Assembly (NCBI GenBank): GCA_036927565.1
Contig: JAYESD010000011.1
Span: 97,687,178 to 97,751,177 of the forward strand
Direction of reading: 5' to 3'
DNA from: Tuctoria greenei
Taxonomy: Eukaryota; Streptophyta; Magnoliopsida; Poales; Poaceae
Length of the DNA stretch: 64,000 nucleotides
The position numbers and the translations under genes are program-made. Below the pieces are notes generated by a model. That model was not told the origin of the DNA and did no database searches. It worked only from the letters and a program-made list of their open reading frames with translations. Shown here in pieces: positions 33,905 to 44,573 of this stretch (position 1 is its first letter; each line of letters begins with the position of its first letter).

Positions 33905-34530
33905 GCTGGCCAACTCCCGTTGATGGTATCTCCGACCATTAACAATGTTCAACTACACCATGTACTGGTGGACGGAGGTGCAGGGCTGAACCTCATAAGC
34001 TTCAAAGCCTTCGTCAAGCTCCAGCTCTGACCTTCAGACCTTCGCCCCTCTCAACCTTTCTCTGGAGTAGGTCCAGGCACCATCACCCCTCTCAGCTCTA
34101 TCACACCCCCCGTGACCTTCGGGACTCGAGAGAACTACAGAACCGAGAAGCTGATCTTCGACATAGCATAGATCAGTTTGCCGTTCAACGCCATACTGGG
34201 CAGGCCTACCTTGTATAGGTTCATGGCTGCTGCTCACTATGGCTACATGGTGTTGAAGATGCCAACACCTACTGGCGCTCTCCGGATACGCAGGAATCGA
34301 ACTGCAGGAATCACAACATTGGAAGAACTCCATGCGCTTGCTACAGCGCAGGAGGAAGCATCTGGTAAGGAGCTACCTCTAAAACCTTCGAGTTCTCGTC
34401 ATCGAGGCTCAACCTCCGCACGTCGTGTGCACCCAAGCGGCGACAGTGACGTTCCCATCAAAGTCGTCCAAATTTGTTCCGATGCTACTCAGACTACCCG
34501 TATATCGGGAGGTCTGAACAACAAATAGGA
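33905..34530 (+). pseudogene. A protease
   Basis: Retropepsin-like: SPTINNVQLHHVLVDGGAGL with DGGAGLNLIS in place of the DSGAS loop, as is usual in Tat-type elements, and later LPFNAILGRPTLYRFMA, the conserved end of the domain. Stops occur at 33,902-33,904 and near 34,030, so the frame is broken. Confidence 0.82.
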
Positions 34531-34591
34531 ACTCGCGCTCGTCACTTGCCTCCGGGCTAATGCTGACGTGTTTTCCTAGCAACCATCACAA

Positions 34592-35769
34592 ATGCCTGGG
34601 ATCCCTAGGGAGGTGATTTATCCCGACGCACGGTTGTACACCAAAAGCCCTGAAAGCAATCAATCGAGTGGCAAAATTTTATCCGACAGGAGATCAAGAA
34701 GTTGCTCGAAGCTGGTTTCATCTGGGAGGTGTTTCATCCAAAATGGCTGGCAAACCCATTCAAGGTTCCCAAGGCTGGCGGGAAGCTTCGTATGTGTATC
34801 GACTACACCACCTTAAATAAGGCATGTCCAAAGGATCCATTTCCACAAACTAGAATAGATCAGATAGTGGACTCCACCTCTGGGTGTGAGCTATTGTGTT
34901 TCTTAGATGCAAATTCTGGATATCATCAAATCCAAATGTCTAAGGAAGATGAAGAGCATGATGCCTTCATAACAGTAGATGGATTGTATTGCTATACTGC
35001 CATGCCCTTTGGTCTCAAAAATGTTGCTTCAACATTTGTGCAAGCTATGTACAAAACATTTGGAGAGCTAATCAGAGACTTGGTGGAGGTGTACGTCGAT
35101 GGCATCGTCGTGAATATCAAGAATAAGGAGTTACTCCTTGATAATTTGCAAGCCGTCTTTGACAAGTTGCGCAACACGCGCACTAAGCTGAACTCGGACA
35201 AATGTGTCTTCAGGGTTAGCTCTGGGAAGCTTCTAGGTTTCTTGGTGAATCATCGAGGAACTGAAGCAAATTCGGCGAAGATCAAGGCCATAGAAGATAT
35301 GCGGCCCCTAGCCCGCATCACGGATGTCCAGAAGTTAACTAGATGTCTAGCTGCGCTCAGCCGGTTCATCTCAAGACTGGCTGAGCGAGCACTACCCTTC
35401 TTCAAACTCTTGAGGAAGTCTAGACCATTTCATTGGTCTGAAGAAGCAGAAAAGGCGTTTCAAGAGCTGAGACAGCTCATCACCACATTAGCAATCTTGG
35501 TAGCTTTGAATCCTGGTGAGCCTTTACTGCTTTACATTTCTGCAACTACTGAAGTTGTCAGCATGGTTCTGGTCGCGGAAAGGCCAGAGCCACATCCAGT
35601 CCAGGAGTCCAGACCCCTCCAGGAGGGTCCGGAGCTACCTGAATGCAAGTCTGGGTCCCAACCCCCAGACACGGATCTTCAAGACAGAGTACTAGAAGAT
35701 CAACCTCTCTCATCTGAGGGAGTTTTAATGACTATTCAAGTAGATCATGACCCATCCGAGAAGGTCTGA
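34592..35769 (+). pseudogene. A reverse transcriptase, altered catalytic motif
   Basis: Intact frame from about 34,702: LLEAGFIWEVFHPKWLANP-like entry, LRMCIDYTTLNKACPKDPF, FLDANSGYHQIQMSKED, MPFGLKNVASTFVQAMY, then VEVYVDGIVVNIKN. The catalytic box is YVDG instead of YVDD, so one of the two metal-binding Asp residues is gone and the enzyme should be dead. The connection (CLAALSRFISRLAERALPF) and the beginning of RNase H follow. The C-terminus has a Glu/Pro-rich insert with repeated ESRPLQEGPE-like units before the stop at about 35,767. Confidence 0.9.
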
Positions 35770-37330
35770 TTTGAACAGAAAGAAGATCTGGACCCCTCTG
35801 GGAGGGTCCATGAAGCTCAATAAGAAGGCTCCGAGAGGGTCCAGATTGATGGAGAAGAAGCTTTGGGCCCCTCCGAAAGTGTCCAGACCGTCCAACGCCT
35901 AGTGTACTTCATCAGCGAAGTACTCCATGATGCCAAGACAAGATACATTGAGGTGCATAAGCTGCTTTATGCAGTTCTTATTGCCTCAAGGAAGCTTCAT
36001 CACTACTTCCAAGCCCACAAAATATCAGTGGTAACTTCTTTTCCACTGCGTGCTATTTTGCATAACCCTAACTCTATCGGGAACATCGCAAAGTGGGCAA
36101 CGGAACTGACCAAGTTCGATCTCAAATTCATGCCACGACAAGCAATCAAGAGTCAAGATTTGGCTGACTTCATGGCGGAATGGACTCCCTCTCCATCAAA
36201 CCATGGGGGGCCCAGTGAGCAGAAACTGGAACCCAAGGTTCTGGTATTCACCGAGCCTCACTGGACTCTCTACTTTGACAGCTCCATGCAGAAGTAGGGG
36301 GCCGGAGCTGGAATCCTTCTCCTTGCTCCAACTAGGGAGAAGGTCAAGTACATGTTTCACCTTGATTTCAAAGCGACCAACAATATGGCGGAGTATGAAG
36401 CTCTCATCTACGGACTCAAGGTGGCACTATCCTATGGTGTCAAACAGCTGTTGGTGAAGGGTGATTCACAGCTCATCATCAAACAAGTCAAAGGTGAATG
36501 CTGCTGTAACAATCCCCAACTAGCTGCTTATCTTCTTGAAGTCCTGAGGCTCCAGAAGGACTTCGAAGTTCTGGATCTCCACCATGTTCAGCGTCTATAT
36601 AATGCTGAAGCTGACGAACTCTCGATGAAGGCTTCAACCAAAGCTCCGGCTCCTGACGAAATCTTCATCCGGAGGTTGTCAAGACCAACAGCTCTGCCTG
36701 CCGTACTGAGCGAAGGGGGCGAGACCAGCACCTCAAAGCTGGCAGTCCCGGTGGCCTTGTTACCATGGTGTCCACCATGGTTCGTAGGTGCTGTAGGAAG
36801 CTCTGAGCAACCCAACACGCAAGACTTAGAAGCTCAAGTTAGCTCCGATGCATGGATCTCGGAGATCCAGTGCTACTTCAAAGACAATGTCCTTTCTAAA
36901 GACAGTGTATCCACTGACCGGATCGTCAGGTTGGCTAAAAGATACACACTGGTAGAAGGGGATCTCTACCAGCATGGTGCCAACGGCGTCCTAATGTGGT
37001 GCATTACAAGGGAAGAAGGCCACGAACTTCTCACAGAAATCCATGGAGGCGAGTGTGGGAACCACGCATCTTCCCGCACGTTGGTTAGTAAAGCCTTTCG
37101 GCATGGCTTTTACTGGCCTACAACACTCCAGGATGCGGTTGAGCTAGTGAGAAAATGTGAAGCATGCCAGTTCCACGCAAAAGAAATTCACACACCGACT
37201 CAATCACTGCAAACGATACCTCCCACGTGGCTATTTGCCGTGTGGGGTACGGACATCTTGGGACCATTCCCAAAAGCCGTCAGAGGTTACAGGTTCCTGT
37301 ATGTCACCATCGAAAAATTCAAACGTCGGA
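35770..37330 (+). pseudogene. A RNase H, second RNase H and integrase zinc domain
   Basis: First RNase H end: [20 protein letters not shown], then [23 protein letters not shown] sequence and [10 protein letters not shown]. After a stop at 36,295 a second, plant Tat-type RNase [43 protein letters not shown]. Then the integrase start: HGGECGNHASSRTLVSKA, FYWPTTLQDAVELVRKCEA and CQFHAKEIHTPTQ, with the first core Asp in VWGTDILGPFPKAV. Homology stops after YVTIEKF at about 37,320, so the rest of the catalytic core (second Asp and Glu) is absent. The second RNase H domain places A in the Tat lineage. Confidence 0.88.
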
Positions 37331-39224
37331 GCTTCCAACATCTCCAACTCTTACACTGTAGCATCGACTTCCAACGCTGTTGCCGATGGTGCATCTTCAA
37401 CTTCTCCCCTGTGGTCTGGCGCTACCATGGGAGCTTCTTGCGTCTCTTCTGTATTCAGGACCACGACAACTGGTGTCGGAGCTGCCGTGTCCTCAGCCAG
37501 CACTTGAGAGGGATCGATAGTTGGAGCCGGAGCTTCAGCTTGAGCAGCCCCAGCCAGTGCGACAAGGGCCAGAGCCTTAGACCCTGACGTTGATGCCCCG
37601 CAGTAAAAAAATCGGAAGATTCAAAACATGATAAAAACAAGAGTGGCAAATCAAGGTGAAAAAGCAAAGCTTACCTTGGGAAGCTACCGCCCCAATTGGC
37701 ACGGAACCTTTTTGCCGGAGGCTCGGAGCCAGATCTTGTCTCGATCAGCACGGAAGGAGCTCCGGAATGTTGCCCGGAGCCTGCCGTCGTTATTGTTGAT
37801 GCCTGAGCTGAAGTCTCCCTCGATCAGGAAGAACCTCCGGACCTGGAGCCCCTTGCTGGCACCGGGACCGGAGTCGACTGTGCAGAACTGGTGCCCTTTG
37901 AGGATGCTTGCACTGGAGGAGGTGTAGCCGCAGAAGATCTCCCTCGCCGGGGAGAAGGGGCTGTTGTGGATGGAGTCGGTCTGACGGACCTCCCATCAGC
38001 AAGCTTCTACTTCCTCTTCCGACTGGAAGACTCAGCTGGCTCCTTGCCCTTGCCCTCGCCAATATCTTCAACCCTCTGGCTCGGAGCAGGGGTGGCCACT
38101 TCCTCAGAAGCTCCAGGGATTACAACCTTGGAGGTCCGGCGTTGTTCTACCTCGCCAAGGTCGTCTAACGCCGGCATCTTCCTTTGGAGCTCCCTACTGA
38201 TCTCTGGAATCATGTTCAAGGACAGGAAAGCAGCCGGCGGAGCCAAGTCGTCGCCGTAGATTAGCCCATGCTGAAATTTGTTAAGATGAAGCTTCAAAGC
38301 TTCATCATGCAAGTTGGACTTCAGACCGGTTTCAATCCGGTCGTCATCCATCACACTATTGAGAGCCCAGGCGAGCTTCTCCCTCTTCCTCAGCACAGCC
38401 CACCTGTTCACCAAGAAATTTCCGAAGACAATCTAGGGGGTCACTCCACCCTCCACGCATTCTCGGATCCTAGTCAGGACAGGCTTAAACACATCTGACA
38501 ACTTCGAAACTACGTTCCAGGCTTCGGTGTCGACGTTGGGGAGTCCTTGGGGCAGCTCCAACCTATCGTGCTCATCCACTGCAATGATGATCCAATCTTT
38601 CTTCCGGTCGTCCCATTTTCCTGAGGGGAACGACTTCAAGTACTTGAAGGGGCAGTTCTTGTGCTTCACCAAGTAATAGAAGCCAACCAACTATGTCCCC
38701 TTGCTGGTGGCATGAGCTGTGAAGAAGGTTCGGAACAATTCAACGTAGGGAGGCACACCCACCCACATCTCGCAGAAGTGGACAAAGGTGGCCACGAGCA
38801 AAAGGGGGTGCGGGCCGAGGTGATGCAGTTGAAGGCTGTAGAAGTCCAGCAGCATTAGGATGAAGCTCGAGAATGATGAGATCAGTCCTACCATGGCGTA
38901 CGCCAAAAAATACACCATCTCCCCGCAGCGCTCCTTCTTGAAGGGAAGCTTGCCGGCGCGGACTAGATGATTGAAGGAGTCACTGGACCATCCCATAAAG
39001 GTCCGGACCTTCATCAGATTGTCTTTGCTCTGGATGCGGATCTTGGGAAGACCCAACTCCATTGCAGCAAAGTGGAGCAAAGGAAGGGAAAGCTGGGCGG
39101 AGTTTGGGAAGCTCTGAGTGCGAGTTTGATCGAAAACGTAAAGAGTCCTCAAACCGTGCATACTTTCCTTCTTAAGTAAGCCTTTGCGACGCTTGGATGG
39201 AAACCGCAACGAGAGCAGGGTCAC
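37331..39224 (-). pseudogene. antisense ORF in A, putative gypsy-type transposon protein
   Basis: On the strand opposite to gag-pol one frame runs from about 39,224 to at least 38,007, broken only by TAG at 38,691-38,693 and TAG at 38,433-38,435. It holds FMGWSSDSFNHLVRAGKLP, LDFYSLQLHHLGPHPLLLV, ATFVHFCEMWVGVPPYVEL and FYYLVKHKNCPFKYLKSFP, which I recognise as the domain named putative gypsy-type transposon that accompanies grass Tat elements in antisense. The C-terminal part is low-complexity (Ala/Pro/Ser) with a basic SSSRKRK. Function unknown. It ends near the point where integrase was lost. Confidence 0.8.
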
Positions 39225-39599
39225 ATTTCAAAAATCTACCTCGTCAATGACGAATGGGATCCGGGCCACCCCGACAAAGAGGTCGAGGTTATTACCCTAG
39301 GCGAACAGTTGTCATGATGAGCAGCGGGAAACCCAAAGGCGGCACCCTAACAAGGCGCGCGGAACCGATACAGTTTTTGTATTGGGAACTGGCGACCTTC
39401 AATTGCGTGAGATCCGCACTCAAAGATCTCACCTACCGCATTCATAACAAGCACGCGACGATGGTTTAACCCCGGACAATTGCCTTAACGGCACATCAGA
39501 AGACTTTTGAAGTCGAGGCACAAGAATCGAGGATGGCCCCACCTTTGATAGAATAACTAAACCCAAAGGATTTCTCCCAGAGGTGGGCCTGGGGGCCAC
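39225..39599 (+). other. 3' region and PPT of A
   Basis: Short non-coding stretch. It ends in a purine-rich tract GAGGTGGGCCTGGGGGCCAC next to the LTR start TGTCGG, the usual PPT of this lineage. Confidence 0.8.
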
Positions 39600-40447
39600 T
39601 GTCGGTACCTTGTGTACCGGGTACTCCACGGTACCGCAAGAAGTGCGAGAGAGTTCCACTTGTCAAAGTTGAAGGTCTCCTCAGGCCCCACACGTCACAC
39701 TACACCAAACCTGCATCCCTCATATGGTTAGCTCTGGGATTGACTTGTGTGATGTATGTCCAGAGCTAAACTCCCAACATAGGGAAGCTCAGCAGTCAAC
39801 ACGTGTATAATGACCTCGGACCTAACCCCCAGCAGAGGGGAGCTCTGGTGTCGCCACGTGTATAGCGGTTCCGGAGCTATCTCCCCGCAAGGGGAAGCTT
39901 CGAAGCTGTCATGTGTGGAGCCTCCAGACCTACACCACCTACGAGTACACTGGCGGATCTCCAATAGCGTGGACATTCAAGGGACAGTTAGAGCGGCAGT
40001 TACAAGATCTGATTATGTGTCATTAATGTTGTATTAAAGACACACGATCAGAGCACTGTTAATAGGTGTAACGCAGACACTAAGGCACGTTATCATAATA
40101 TTAACCACGCTTAATGCTCTTAGACAATGTATTAGGCTATTAAATACGCCAGGACCACATGTCGGACCAGGCAAACATTGTAACGGTCAATCCTTGGATT
40201 ATAAAAGGATTGCACCGCATGATACATGGACACTCAATCTGATCCAAGCGCCACCCATACTAGTGCTACTCAATACAACAACACACTCACACCGTGGAGT
40301 AGGGTATTACACTCAGGCGGCCCGAACCAAATAAATCTCTTGTGTCACCATCTTGTTCCTGATCTCTATGTGCCCAAACCGATACAAGAACCTCTGCGAG
40401 CTACAATCTAGTAGTACCGGGGGAAGTGTAGTTCTCACACTTCGACG
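39600..40447 (+). repeat. 3' LTR of A
   Basis: 848 bp, partner of 31232-32079, with the same ~55-bp units and TATA box. The last base is changed (CG in place of CA). Confidence 0.92.
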
Positions 40448-40452
40448 ACAGT

Positions 40453-40942
40453 GAAGGCGCTGCTGAGCTACCCCACTCTGCCAAGTGGGTCCCTTAGGCG
40501 ACAAGATGGGACATCCTCCACCATCATCACCTGCTACACTCTGGTCACTAGCACATGGTCAGAGGTAGCAGGTAGCCATTATACCTTAGATCTTGTACAG
40601 GATAACATCACTCTGGGGCCACCTGTCGGGCCCCAGACCCCACTTCTGAGATGTTCGACCTTGGATTATAAAAGGATTGGGCAGCCGCTGACTTAGACAT
40701 CCTCTTTGGTCCGCTCGGACTAGGACTCGAGATCCAATCTTGCGGGATCCAATACTGTAAGTTCAAGCACACGCACTTGGACTCTCGGACCATTCACCCC
40801 AAGTGAACAAACTCTCGAGCAATACAACACACATCTCTCATACGCGTAGCCTCACCTGAGGAGAAAGCCCCCACCGACTAAGAACCTCCGCGGGCTACTC
40901 TGAAAGCAGGTCCGGGGGATGTGTCACAGAAACACTTCGACA
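40453..40942 (+). repeat. B 5' LTR, right half
   Basis: Continues the 30878-31231 half after A. It has the TATA box GGATTATAAAAGGATT (about 40,663-40,678) and ends CTTCGACA next to the PBS. Total LTR length without A is about 844 bp, matching A's 848. Confidence 0.8.
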
Positions 40943-40944
40943 TT

Positions 40945-40962
40945 TGGCGCGCCAGGTAGGGG
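40945..40962 (+). other. primer-binding site of B
   Basis: TGGCGCGCCAGGTAGGGG, two bases after the LTR end. Confidence 0.85.
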
Positions 40963-42010
40963 TTTTTTTCCTCTAAAAATGTGGTTGCGCTTTCATAGAA
41001 ATGGTGAACATCAAGCCTTTGGATGGCAGTTCTTGTGGCCATTTTCACACCTGGGGTGGTCCCGTGACCAGATCCCACTCCAGGGCGTAGTCTGTTCTGT
41101 CGCATCCCCACACAGATGCAGCTGGCCAGAGCGGCACACCCTGGTGCATCTCGGCCCAGTCGACGCCCCTGGAGCCGTCGGCTACAAGTTCGGAGAAGGC
41201 TCTGGCAGCAGCTAGGGCCCTTCTCCACAACTGACTGTCTTTGAATGCTTCCTAGGGAGCGACTCAGCAGTGGGTCCACGACATTGACCACCTCATTGTT
41301 GCGGCCATCAACTCCCCCGTCAAATGGAGGTATCACATGTAGCTGTCGGGCACGCCAACCATCGATCGTTACTCCCTTGACTCTTGCTCCACCAGTCTCA
41401 CTGGCGCTGGTGGGATCCCCACGGCCGACCTTAGGGTCGAGCTCGACCGCCGTCGAGCAAATGAAGACAGCCACGTCATCATCAGGCGGTAGTGGGAGAG
41501 ACAGTGCAACCTTGAGGCCGAGTACAACCCTCAAGAGCCTGAGCAAGAGGCGTCCTCCATCTGAGGTGCACCACAGATAAACCGTCTGCCTCCCCCACAT
41601 AAAAATTACACTGGGTCGATAGCTCCCTAGCACAACTCTACACGACATGTTTTGCAGCATTCGATGCCACAACAGCAGTACTTTGCATAGCATGACCGCT
41701 GTGCAGAAAGCCCCGCAACAGCCCTATGTTGTTCAGGCTGTAGCATCGCATTTGCCATACATTGCACAATAGGCCCCCCAGGGTGTGCCACACCATACTC
41801 TTCTCTGACGAAGGCCATCGGAGGGTGAATAGCCCTGGCACCGTACCTTTGCGTGACGACGTGGCCACGCAAGTTCCGAACACACCTGCTGGAGAAGTTT
41901 GACGGGAGCGTCAACCCCGCCGAGTTACTGCAGATCTACACAAAGGCACTCTTTGGTGCAGGAGCGGATGAGCTCATCCTGGTGAACTACTTCCCCGTCA
42001 CTCGACTTGG
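40963..42010 (+). pseudogene. B leader and Gag, first part
   Basis: 40,963-41,850 is decayed, with stops in all frames and no motif I can name; it corresponds to the variable N-terminal Gag of A. From about 41,853 the Gag domain is clear: FRTHLLEKFDGSVNPAELL then QIYTKALFGAGADELILVN and YFPV, closely parallel to A. It is cut at 42010 by element C, whose target duplication CTTGG lies at 42006-42010. Confidence 0.75.
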
Positions 42011-43617
42011 TGTTGACAGTTCCTATGCAATACAAACAATTCATCTTTTGTAGTGGTGCCAGAAATGCTTTTTAATAGACTTTAGGTTATACATGTAAAT
42101 ATGCAAGCGCACAGAAACTATCGATGTAGCATTTCCCCTCTAAGAGTTTTCCCAAAGGGTGTTATTTATATTCTACCAAAGGATGGCTAGATAGAAGTAA
42201 AACAATCATCAAGTGGAGAGGCTAGGTTGGCCTAGGTAGGGTTCTTGCAAGGATGGATAAAGGGTAATTGAGGTAGTGTGACACACAAAAGAGCATTCTG
42301 TCCTAAGGGGATAATATGGGGTAAAGAGGGACCAGTCTAAGAACTAGGTAGAGACTCCTACAATGCTTCTAATGTACATATACATAGCCTAGGTTAGTTA
42401 CTAATGTTCATGTCAATTATGAATTCCTATGCTAAGTGGATTAACACATCGGGCACGGGTTTACCCCTAGCAATACTAGGACGACTTCCGCCAAGAGCCT
42501 GTGGCATTGTCGAACGTGGAGGATTACAAAGGACATATATGGATGTCACCACCTACTGCCTACCTCTTCAATCCGTGGGTCTACGAGACATTCAACGCTA
42601 CTCTCTATCCTAGCACCATGCTAGCATATTAAGTAATGACCTTAAGTGCCTAGGCACAAGCTATCCTAAGGCAATGAACTAAATCATCGTTGAACCAATG
42701 TAAATTCATAGCACAAGTGATTCATGTTGACATAATCGTATCATAGGTAATAGACTATAGTGGGGGTTTGTAGTGTTTAGGATTATATAATGATAATGGT
42801 ATAGCATAATCATAAATACTACTCCTACCACATACATGGAATCCACAATGAAATAAGAAATGATTCATCCAAGTATATGAACAATGGAAGACTAAAGATA
42901 ATATATTTATTAAGAAAAAGGTCACAAATACAAATAGGAATATAAGAGCCATACCTTTCCCAATTGGAAATTGGGAAGAGACTCCTTCTACTCCTCTCCT
43001 ACTTGGACTATGGACTTGAGACTCTCCTCTCTACAGACTATACTCCTCTAAACCTATGGAGAGTAATGGATACAATGGATGAATACTCAAGTGGTGTGTG
43101 TTGAAGTGAGGGGTGAGGGGTCCTATTTATAGCTTGGAGAAGGGTCGGTTCCAACCACCAAAAGCGCGTGAAGCAGTATTCATCATGACCAGGGCAACAC
43201 AAGGAGTCGACACGTGGATGTTGAACATGTTTGGCGCCAGGAAGGGTTCGGCCGAACCCCCTAGTCGGCCGAACAAAAATGTTGACCATTTCCGGTGTGC
43301 TTCCCTGGGGTGACTTCCAGGTGGGTCCCATTGACTGATATGGGTGCTACACCCTTGGATGGCCTCAGATACTTCTGTTTGTGGGCCATTTGATCTATGT
43401 GGTGCCCCATGGCGTCGCTTGATTGGCTGGAATGATATTTTATAGGATCCATCCTCTTGTCTCGCTTCAATTCTGCATAGAATGTCTTCATGCACTACTT
43501 TCTCCAAAGACAAGTAAAAATAGGTTAAATAGAAAGGTGATGTGTGCAAGAAATGATATTTCCTTCACATAATTCAGTTATACTGATGGTGAAATTGGTA
43601 TATAATAGCCGTCAACA
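42011..43617 (-). mobile_element. C: solo-LTR-like insertion related to D's LTR
   Basis: 1607 bp with 7-bp inverted ends TGTTGAC/GTCAACA and a perfect target duplication CTTGG (42006-42010, 43618-43622). The body resembles D's LTR in the same orientation (shared stretches around CTACTGCCTACCTCTTCAAT and TTCTGTTTGTGGGCCATTTG, same TATA box). No coding sequence. The left 60 bases hold TGGTGCCAGAAATGCT, which matches the PBS-side flank of D and not its LTR. Probably a solo LTR of a sister family. Confidence 0.85.
43123..43133 (-). promoter_or_regulatory. TATA box in C
   Basis: Minus-strand TATAAATAGGA at the position matching the TATA box of D's LTR. Confidence 0.55.
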
Positions 43618-44573
43618 CTTGGGCCGGTCATCGCTTATGAACCTGCCCGAGGGATCCTTAACCTCTTGGGAAGAGCTCTCCCTGTAGTTCACGGCGAACT
43701 TCGGCAGCTCCTACAAGCGTCCCGACACCGAGCTCAACCTCCATGTCGTGCGTCAGCAACCCGCGGAGACATTGCGATCGTTAGTATGGCGGTTCTCCCA
43801 GGTACGCAACTCCATCCCCAACATCCTGAATTCTTCTATCAGAGTAGCATTTCGACACGTTGTGCGGGATAAGAAGGTGATTGAGAAGTTAGCCACGCAC
43901 AACATGCAAGATGTCTCCGAGCTCTTTGCCATCACCGACCGATGCACCAGGGCGACAGAAGGTTGTGACTGGCACTCACAGCCTGCCTCCGGGGTCGGTA
44001 AAGCCGTCCAGACCGGCAAAGGTGCCGCCACCGCGGCAAAAAGAAGAACAATAACCGAGGCGATGGACAGAACAAGCCACTACAGGGGGCACCCATCGCT
44101 GCAGCAGCTGCGACCGGTGGTTCCAAACCCCCACACCCCGACAAACACCCGCGCATGTCGCCTGCTGCTGACGATGACGTTGAGCCCTGCTCGGTCCACA
44201 AGACTCATGACCACAGTGCGAGCAACTGCCGGAGGATCAAGAGGTGAGTCGAGCGATACCAAGAGCGGGCACAATAGCGCCCTGAAGGTGCACTCTCCTG
44301 CTAGCGATAGGACAAGAAGAAGGTCGACCCCCAAGTCGATGATGACAAGGAGATGGAGTACTAGAAGCTTGAATGGTCCATCAAGGCGGTCCACCAGGAC
44401 GACGACTTCGACGCCAGCAGCGACCACGAGCGTCTCAAGACACTCCACATCATATTCAGGGGTCTTGGGATCCCTTGTCCTGAAACGCGTTCAAGACCCT
44501 GCGCCGAGTGGTGGCATCAGTACCTCCTACCCCCACTCCGGCGCTGCACCACAAGTGGTAGGAGACGTTGATC
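43618..44573 (+). pseudogene. B Gag, second part
   Basis: Resumes the domain after C: SLMNLPEGSLTSWEELSL, FTANFGSSYKRPDTELNL, SLVWRFSQVRNSIPNI and RDKKVIEKLATHNMQDVSE, TDRCTRATEGCDWHSQP. A frameshift near 44,050 leads to CSVHKTHDHSASNCRRIK, a Cys/His segment that looks like the element's zinc-binding motif. It ends in decay and is cut by G1 at 44574. Confidence 0.82.

Larger units (their letters stand above)
31232..40447 (+). mobile_element. Tat-like Gypsy retrotransposon A, integrase core missing
   Basis: 9.2-kb element with LTRs 31232-32079 and 39600-40447, PBS, gag, protease, RT, two RNase H segments, only the N-terminal part of integrase, a long antisense ORF and a PPT. The target duplication is GCAGT (31227-31231) against ACAGT (40448-40452), one mismatch; the terminal CA of the 3' LTR has become CG. 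By hand count the first 235 LTR bases differ at about 22 positions, mostly C/T and G/A, making A older than D and E. It is inserted in B's 5' LTR. Confidence 0.92.
30878..44573 (+). mobile_element. Tat-like Gypsy retrotransposon B, 5' part, interrupted by A and C
   Basis: B is made of 30878-31231, 40453-42010 and 43618-44573. Removing A joins the two halves of a normal ~845-bp LTR; removing C joins one gag domain. PBS TGGCGCGCCAGGTAGGGG follows the LTR. It is related to A: shared TATA context (GGATTATAAAAGGATT), PBS and gag. B ends at the LTR of G1 (44574); protease, pol and the 3' LTR are outside the window. Confidence 0.85.

Noticed and set aside
37331..37587. Tail of a 411-codon plus frame apparently continuing integrase
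   Set aside because: After YVTIEKF no integrase motif follows; the sequence belongs to the antisense ORF region.
42011..43617. DNA transposon or MITE because of inverted ends
   Set aside because: Ends are LTR-type TG...CA, the duplication is 5 bp and the body is homologous to D's LTR.
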